This document shows, piece by piece, positions 59,331 through 64,000 of a stretch of DNA of 64,000 nucleotides. The notes below the pieces were generated by a model. It saw nothing but the letters and a program-made list of their open reading frames with translations, had not been told where the DNA came from and made no database searches. This DNA comes from Pseudomonas sp. efr-133-TYG-5 (GTDB taxonomy: Bacteria > Pseudomonadota > Gammaproteobacteria > Pseudomonadales > Pseudomonadaceae), in contig NZ_JARVSM010000001.1 of NCBI RefSeq assembly GCF_030209175.1, positions 1,364,001 through 1,428,000 of the forward strand, written 5' to 3'. Position 1 is the first letter of the stretch; every line of letters begins with the position of its first letter. Made by a program: the position numbers and the translations under genes.

Positions 59331-60350
59331 TCAGCGCAGAGCGGCGATGGCGTCAACCGATTCGCGGATCAGCGCCGGGCCCTTGTAGATGAAGCCGGAG
59401 TAGATCTGCACCAGGCTTGCGCCGGCGGCGATCTTCTCGGCCGCATGCTTGCCTTCGGTGATACCGCCCGCCGCGATGATCGGCAGCTTGCCACCCAGCT
59501 CGGAGGCCAGCACTTTCACAGTATGGGTGCTCTTCTCACGCACCGGCGCGCCGGACAGACCGCCCGCCTCGTCACCGTGTTCCATGCCTTCGACGCCCAC
59601 GCGGCTGAGGGTGGTGTTGGTGGCGATCACCGCGTCCATCCCGGTTTCGATCAGCGCCTGGGCGACCTGCGCGGTTTCCTCGTCGGTCATGTCCGGCGCG
59701 ATCTTGATCGCCAGCGGTACATGTTTGCCGTGGCGCAGGGCCAGTTCGGCGCGGCGCGTGGCCAGGTCCGCCAGCAACTGCTTGAGCGAATCGCCGAATT
59801 GCAGGCTGCGCAGGCCCGGGGTGTTCGGCGAACTGACGTTGACCGTGACGTAACTGGCGTGGGCGTAGACCTTGTCCAGGCAGATCAGGTAGTCATCCAC
59901 CGCGCGCTCGACCGGGGTGTCGAAGTTCTTGCCGATGTTGATCCCCAGTACGCCCTTGTATTTCGCCGCTGCCACCCGCGCCAGCAGGTTATCCACACCG
60001 AGGTTGTTGAAACCCATGCGGTTGATGATCGCCTCGGCTTCCGGCAGGCGGAAAATCCGTGGTTTCGGATTGCCCGGCTGCGGACGCGGGGTCACAGTGC
60101 CGATTTCGACAAAACCGAAACCCAGCTGCGCGAAGCCGTCGATGGCCGCGCCGTTCTTGTCCAGACCGGCCGCGAGCCCCACAGGGTTGGGGAACTCCAG
60201 GCCCATGACATTCACCGGCAACGACGCCGGGGCCTTGCACAGCAGCCCGTTGAGGCCCAAACGCCCGCCCGCGCCGATCAGATCCAGCGACAGATCGTGG
60301 GAGGTTTCCGGGGAAAGTTTGAACAACAGCTGACGGGCCAGGGTGTACAT
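59331..60350 (-). CDS. pyrD: Dihydroorotate dehydrogenase (quinone)
   Basis: 339 residues of the class 2 enzyme. The N-terminal quinone-binding helices are near 1-40. [14 protein letters not shown] near 175 holds the catalytic Ser. [12 protein letters not shown] near 245 and [15 protein letters not shown] near 295 bind FMN. It oxidises dihydroorotate to orotate in the inner membrane in pyrimidine synthesis. Start at 60350 by family. Its order next to rmf is conserved in Pseudomonas. Confidence 0.96.
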   Translation of the reverse strand: MYTLARQLLFKLSPETSHDLSLDLIGAGGRLGLNGLLCKAPASLPVNVMGLEFPNPVGLAAGLDKNGAAIDGFAQLGFGFVEIGTVTPRPQPGNPKPRIFRLPEAEAIINRMGFNNLGVDNLLARVAAAKYKGVLGINIGKNFDTPVERAVDDYLICLDKVYAHASYVTVNVSSPNTPGLRSLQFGDSLKQLLADLATRRAELALRHGKHVPLAIKIAPDMTDEETAQVAQALIETGMDAVIATNTTLSRVGVEGMEHGDEAGGLSGAPVREKSTHTVKVLASELGGKLPIIAAGGITEGKHAAEKIAAGASLVQIYSGFIYKGPALIRESVDAIAALR

Positions 60351-60686
60351 GGGCGGCTTTGACTCGAGGCGGCGAAAAGAGGCGGCGATTATAGCCGGCC
60401 AACCGTGCACCGCGCGAGGCGCACGCGCAAATCCCTGTGCACTGGCCTATGCCTCACGCCGACGGCGCAATCAGCCCCCACCAACTATGCGTGCAGGCCA
60501 GACTGTGGCGTCATCCACCGATTTTGCCTCGGCGGCGCCCTTCAGCTGCAGGCCACCAATCCCGTCGGAATCGCACCCAGGGGCCGAGAAATGCACAGCA
60601 GCCAAGTGATCGACAGCAACGTCGGGGACGGCACTGACGCAGCGTGACGCCCGCAGACGGGCGTTCGAGGTCAAATCGCAGGCAAA
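60351..60686. other. Gap between pyrD and oprF
   Basis: No gene is supported; short plus-strand frames here have no ribosome site and are rich in Arg and Pro from composition alone. The terminator of oprF closes the region. Confidence 0.55.
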
Positions 60687-60714
60687 GAAAAGCCCGGCCT
60701 GAGCCGGGCTTTTC
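60687..60714 (-). terminator. Terminator of oprF
   Basis: AGCCCGGC and GCCGGGCT form a stem with a CTGA loop. On the minus strand TTTTCTTT follows. Confidence 0.9.
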
Positions 60715-60731
60715 TCAAAGCGGCGAGCTAA

Positions 60732-61781
60732 TTACTTAGCTTGGGCTTCAACCTGCGCTTCTACGCGACGGTTTACAGCGCGGCCAGCTTCAGTTTTGTT
60801 GTCAGCAACTGGGCGGGATTCGCCGTAGCCGATCGACTGAACGCGGGACGATTCAACACCGTACTGCTGGGTCAGAACCTGCTTAACGGCGTTTGCACGA
60901 CGCTCGGACAGTTTCTGGTTGTAAGCGTCAGGACCGACGGAGTCAGTGTGACCTTCAACAGTGGTGTGAGTGGCTGGGTACTGCTTCATGAAGTCAGCCA
61001 GATTCTTGATGTCAGCGTAGCTGTTTGGCTTGACGACCGACTTGTCGAAGTCGAATTTCACGTCCAGCTCTACACGAACAACTTCAGCAACTGCTGGGCA
61101 GCCATCAGCGTCAACAGTTACGTTGGCTGGGGTGTCCGGGCACTTGTCAACGTTGTCGCAAACGCCATCGTTGTCGCTGTCGGAGCAGACTTCAGCCGGA
61201 GCTGGAACTGGAGCAGCAGCAGGCTTGTTGCCGCCACCGAAGTTCACACCCAGGCCAACAACTGGAGCGTAGTTCCAGCGACCGTTGTCCAGTTTGTAGT
61301 CAGCGTCTACACCAGCACGGGCGTAGAAGTTTTCAGCGAAGTAGTACTTAACGCCAGCGCCGGCGTTCAGGTAAGTCGACTGATCGCGACCGCTGTGGCC
61401 GTCAGCTTCAACGTTGGTCAGGCTACCGTGCTTAACACCACCAGCGATGTAAGGACGCAGAGCGTCGCCAGCATTGTTGAAGTGGTACTGAGCGATCAGA
61501 CCGAAGTTGTCGCCGTGCAGCTTCTGGCTACCGGTACCGTCGTTCGAACGGGTGTGGTTGTTACGGTCGTAGGTGAAGTTCAACGCTACGTCGTCGGTCA
61601 AGAAGTAACCGATAGAGGCGCCTGGGTTGAAGCCGTCTTCGACGTGATCGATGCTGTCGTTGTACTGCTTCTTGTAGAACAGTTCGCCTTCAACTGCGCC
61701 TTGGCCTTGTGCCAGTGCGCCGAACGAAGTAGCGGCAATCAAAGAACCAATGGCCAAGCCCAAGGTGTTTTTCAGTTTCAT
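60732..61781 (-). CDS. oprF: Major outer membrane porin OprF
   Basis: 349 residues with a signal peptide (LGLAIGSLIAATSFGALAQG). An N-terminal beta-barrel region runs to about 180, then a Pro/Ala linker and thrombospondin-type calcium-binding segment (CSDSDNDGVCDNVDKCPDTP), then the C-terminal OmpA peptidoglycan-binding domain (VEGHTDSVGPDAYNQKLSER). Structural and porin role in the outer membrane. Downstream of sigX; known to depend partly on SigX. Confidence 0.97.
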   Translation of the reverse strand: MKLKNTLGLAIGSLIAATSFGALAQGQGAVEGELFYKKQYNDSIDHVEDGFNPGASIGYFLTDDVALNFTYDRNNHTRSNDGTGSQKLHGDNFGLIAQYHFNNAGDALRPYIAGGVKHGSLTNVEADGHSGRDQSTYLNAGAGVKYYFAENFYARAGVDADYKLDNGRWNYAPVVGLGVNFGGGNKPAAAPVPAPAEVCSDSDNDGVCDNVDKCPDTPANVTVDADGCPAVAEVVRVELDVKFDFDKSVVKPNSYADIKNLADFMKQYPATHTTVEGHTDSVGPDAYNQKLSERRANAVKQVLTQQYGVESSRVQSIGYGESRPVADNKTEAGRAVNRRVEAQVEAQAK

Positions 61782-61888
61782 CCGTTAAATCCCCATCTGG
61801 TGATTGTGAAGCAGTCCCGCAAACCGGGGGACAACTCGGCGGCAAGTCTATCAGAACTTGCCTACACGTAAGAGATATTTGCGCCGAA

Positions 61889-62479
61889 CTAAGTTTCAGC
61901 AATGCCTGCAAATTTCTCACGCAATTTATCTAGAGCACGTTTGTAACGCATTTTTGTCGCACTCAAACCCATGTGCATGATGTCTGCGATCTCCTGAAAC
62001 TCCAGCTCTGCGACAAATCGTAGCACCAGAATTTCCCGGTCGATCGGGTTCACATACACCAGCCAGCGATCGAGTCCGCCCTTTTCCTCCGGTTTCGGCG
62101 CCTTTTCTTCGGACGCCTCCTCGAGGGGGTCAAGACTCAAAGCGTCCATCAAGCGACGCTTTCGCCGTTCCTTCCGATACTGCGTGATGCATTCGTTGTA
62201 AGTGATGCTATAGAGCCATGTCTTGAACTTCGATTTCCCCTCGAAGTTCTTCAGGCCGTACAGCACCTTCAACATCACTTCCTGACAGACATCGTCCGCG
62301 TCGCGATCGTTCCCAAGATATCGTGCACAGACGTTAAATAATGTTCGCTGGTAACGCCGCATCAGTTCTTCGTACGCGCGCGTCACGTGAAACAGCTCGG
62401 TATGCGAGCGCGCGACCAACTCCTCATCAGAGAGCTCGCGGGGGTCGTAGCGCGTGGATAGCGTTTGGGCTTTATTCAA
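61889..62479 (-). CDS. sigX: ECF sigma factor SigX
   Basis: 196 residues. Region 2 has DADDVCQEVMLKVLYGLKNFEGKSKFKTWLYSI-like sequence (read DVCQEVMLKVLY, then FKTWLYSITYNE), and region 4 has LEFQEIADIMHMGLSATKMRYKRA. SigX drives genes of the cell envelope and membrane fluidity, including oprF. It is the middle of the cmaX-crfX-cmpX-sigX-oprF cluster. A dedicated anti-sigma gene is not adjacent. Confidence 0.95.
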   Translation of the reverse strand: MNKAQTLSTRYDPRELSDEELVARSHTELFHVTRAYEELMRRYQRTLFNVCARYLGNDRDADDVCQEVMLKVLYGLKNFEGKSKFKTWLYSITYNECITQYRKERRKRRLMDALSLDPLEEASEEKAPKPEEKGGLDRWLVYVNPIDREILVLRFVAELEFQEIADIMHMGLSATKMRYKRALDKLREKFAGIAET

Positions 62480-62569
62480 AACAAGTCGTGCCGACAGTCA
62501 GGTCAATGTCCACCGCAGCCAGCGTCAGCTGGCATTTTGCGGCGGCATACATTAGCAGGGTTTGCCGGG

Positions 62570-63394
62570 TTAGCGGCTACTCACATGCTGCTCCAGCAGG
62601 ATCCGATTGGAGAGTGAGACTAGCTCACCCTCATCGGTCAGCAATGTGGTTTTAACCGTGCCGATCTCCTCGATCTGGCCTTCGACCTCGCCAACACGCA
62701 CTTGTTGCCCAACCTGATACAACTCACGCACATAGATTCCCGCAAGAATCTGACCGGCAATTTCCCGGCTTCCCAACCCCATGGCCAGCGCAACCGCCAG
62801 ACCAACGGTAATCAATACGATGACAATCACATGGTTCAGCAGGTCGGTCTTGACTTCGAGCTGACTGATCGCAACCGAGATGCTGATGATGATCACCAGC
62901 CCCTGGGCAATACGCCCCAACCCCGAAGCGTAGTCCAGACCTACGCCTTCTGCCGCCCCGCGTACCAGGCCGTTGGCCAGTTGCGCCAGCAGCACACCCA
63001 CCAGCAACACCAGCGCGGCGCCGAAGACTTTCGGCAGATACAGCGCCAGCATGTCCAGCGTAGCTGAAACTCGCTCGAGTCCAAGGGATTCTGCTGCAGA
63101 AACCAGAAAAATCAGCAGAACGAACCAATAGACAATTTTGCCGATCAACGTCGAAATCGGTACTTGCAGGCCGGCGCGCGACAGCAGTTTGGTCAGCCCG
63201 GTGCCGCCCATCAGGCGATCGAGGCCGAGCTTGGCGAGCAACTTGGACAGCAAGGTGTCCAGCAGCTTGGCCACGACGAAACCCAGCAGCAGCACGACCA
63301 GTGCGCCGAACAGATTCGGAATGAAGTTGGCGACTTTGGTCCACAACGCAGTCATTGCAGTGACGAGGCTCTGAGTCCAGAGATCTAATTCCAT
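62570..63394 (-). CDS. cmpX: Mechanosensitive channel family protein CmpX
   Basis: 274 residues with about five membrane segments (IPNLFGALVVLLLGFVVA; VYWFVLLIFLVSAAESLG; LIIISISVAISQ and others) and a C-terminal MscS-like beta domain (ELYQVGQQVRVGEVEGQIEEI). ATG at 63394; TTG at 63400 is less likely. Near sigX, it is thought to affect envelope tension signalling. Two bases downstream of crfX. Confidence 0.9.
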   Translation of the reverse strand: MELDLWTQSLVTAMTALWTKVANFIPNLFGALVVLLLGFVVAKLLDTLLSKLLAKLGLDRLMGGTGLTKLLSRAGLQVPISTLIGKIVYWFVLLIFLVSAAESLGLERVSATLDMLALYLPKVFGAALVLLVGVLLAQLANGLVRGAAEGVGLDYASGLGRIAQGLVIIISISVAISQLEVKTDLLNHVIVIVLITVGLAVALAMGLGSREIAGQILAGIYVRELYQVGQQVRVGEVEGQIEEIGTVKTTLLTDEGELVSLSNRILLEQHVSSR

Positions 63395-63396
63395 GT

Positions 63397-63645
63397 TCAA
63401 TCAGCCTTATCAGCAGTGCGAGCAGTAGGTTTACGAAGACGGGAAACCGGCGCGACATGGGCCGAGCCGTTGTTCAGGGCGATCATCAGCGCGGGCAGCC
63501 AGCGGCCCAGCAGGCTGAAAAGATCACCGGCGCCCACCTGGCGGTTGGCGGTTTTGAGTACGCGACCCAGGCAGGCATCGTCGTCGCGGCTGGACGGCGA
63601 AGCGTTGAGCATGTCGCGCAGAGACTGTTCAAACGGATCGTGCAT
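63397..63645 (-). CDS. crfX: CrfX small protein
   Basis: 82 residues, MHDPFEQSLRDMLNASPSSRDDDACLGR at the start (read MHDPFEQSLRDML), ending in a basic tail (VSRLRKPTARTADKAD). No known domain. It is the small protein between cmaX and cmpX in Pseudomonas. ATG at 63645 has AGAGG at good spacing; GTG at 63651 would be too close. Confidence 0.85.
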   Translation of the reverse strand: MHDPFEQSLRDMLNASPSSRDDDACLGRVLKTANRQVGAGDLFSLLGRWLPALMIALNNGSAHVAPVSRLRKPTARTADKAD

Positions 63646-63708
63646 ACGCACCTCTCGTGATGTCTGTGAAAGACGCGGGCAAATCTGGTCGGGTCACATG
63701 CTGCATCG

Positions 63709-64000
63709 TCATACCCAGCGCAAACGGCGGAACAACCACCATTGTCCGAGCGCCACCGTGACCATCAACAGGCACGCCACCAGGAAGCCGTAGGGGCTCC
63801 CGGAAAGTGGAATGCCACCGACGTTGATCCCCAGCAGGCCGGTGAGAAAACTCATCGGCAGAAAGATCCCGGTAATGATCCCGAAGCGATACATGGTGCG
63901 ATTCATACGCACGCTCAAACGCCGGTCTTCCGCCTCCAGCACAAGCCCCATGCGCTCTCGAGTCAATTCCAGCTCTTCGAGATAGCGGGTCAGGCTGTTG
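63709..64000 (-). CDS. cmaX: CmaX, CorA-family transporter, 3' part
   Basis: The frame is open to the window edge, so only the last 97 residues or so are seen. Two membrane segments (IITGIFLPMSFLTGLLGI and FLVACLLMVTVALGQWWLF) flank the GINVGGIP loop that stands in for the GMN motif of CorA and ZntB transporters. It likely moves a divalent metal such as magnesium or zinc. First gene of the cmaX-crfX-cmpX-sigX cluster. Confidence 0.88.
   Translation of the reverse strand, partial: NSLTRYLEELELTRERMGLVLEAEDRRLSVRMNRTMYRFGIITGIFLPMSFLTGLLGINVGGIPLSGSPYGFLVACLLMVTVALGQWWLFRRLRWV

Noticed and set aside
60405..60647. Short plus-strand ORFs between pyrD and oprF
   Set aside because: No ribosome site; composition-driven.

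Overview
The window looks like a chromosomal segment of a Pseudomonas of the P. fluorescens group. The basis is protein-level recognition (OprF, SigX, CmpX, ANR, Rmf, two adjacent cbb3 oxidase operons), high G+C coding sequence with long antisense open frames, and many GTGGGAGC-type and CGTTCCCACGC-type REP/REPIN palindromes between genes. Most of it is core genome; the accessory-looking part is roughly bases 1-9250. No rRNA, tRNA, CRISPR array, prophage or insertion sequence was seen.

Layout. 1-4330: the 3' end of a thioester-reductase protein cut by the window edge, an unrecognised 129-residue protein, an alpha/beta hydrolase, a GlxA/AraC-type regulator, and divergent to it an isonitrile hydratase (InhA). 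4441-6900: a CPBP membrane protease and the aerotaxis receptor Aer, the latter behind a good FliA-type promoter. 7200-9250: a repeat-rich accessory patch with a short ORF, a DUF6124 gene with an unusual folded leader, a nine-unit REP tandem array and a second dispersed-type repeat. 9261-26222: the micro-oxic respiration block, with a hydrolase, ccoNOQP (copy 2 type), ccoNOQP (copy 1 type), ccoG, ccoH/fixH, ccoI, ccoS, a TauE/SafE-like protein, hemN, anr and apt. TTGAT-N4-ATCAA-like ANR boxes lie upstream of both oxidase operons, ccoG and hemN, so the regulator gene sits beside its likely targets.

26373-42440: housekeeping genes, nearly all on the minus strand: acyl-CoA dehydrogenase, recR, a medium-chain reductase, ybaB, dnaX, 4.5S RNA, a zinc metallopeptidase, ligA, zipA, smc, and a GntR regulator. 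A periplasmic binding-like protein lies on the plus strand. 42708-51308: the purine catabolic locus xdhA-xdhB-xdhC-guaD, flanked by two GntR/FCD regulators, followed by a BenE-family transporter divergent from the second regulator. Candidate operators are visible in front of xdhA and between the second regulator and benE.

51423-60350: yggL, dacB, a CHASE-PAS-PAS-GGDEF diguanylate cyclase, rlmKL, rmf with a highly structured leader, and pyrD. 60732-64000: oprF, sigX, cmpX, crfX and the 3' part of cmaX, the cell-envelope stress cluster.

The points most worth a second look are the self-complementary, C4-antisense-like leader of the DUF6124 gene, the four-hairpin leader of rmf, the distribution of ANR boxes (one lies inside a neighbouring gene), the REP array with a duplicated dimer, and the paired operators in the purine and InhA loci.
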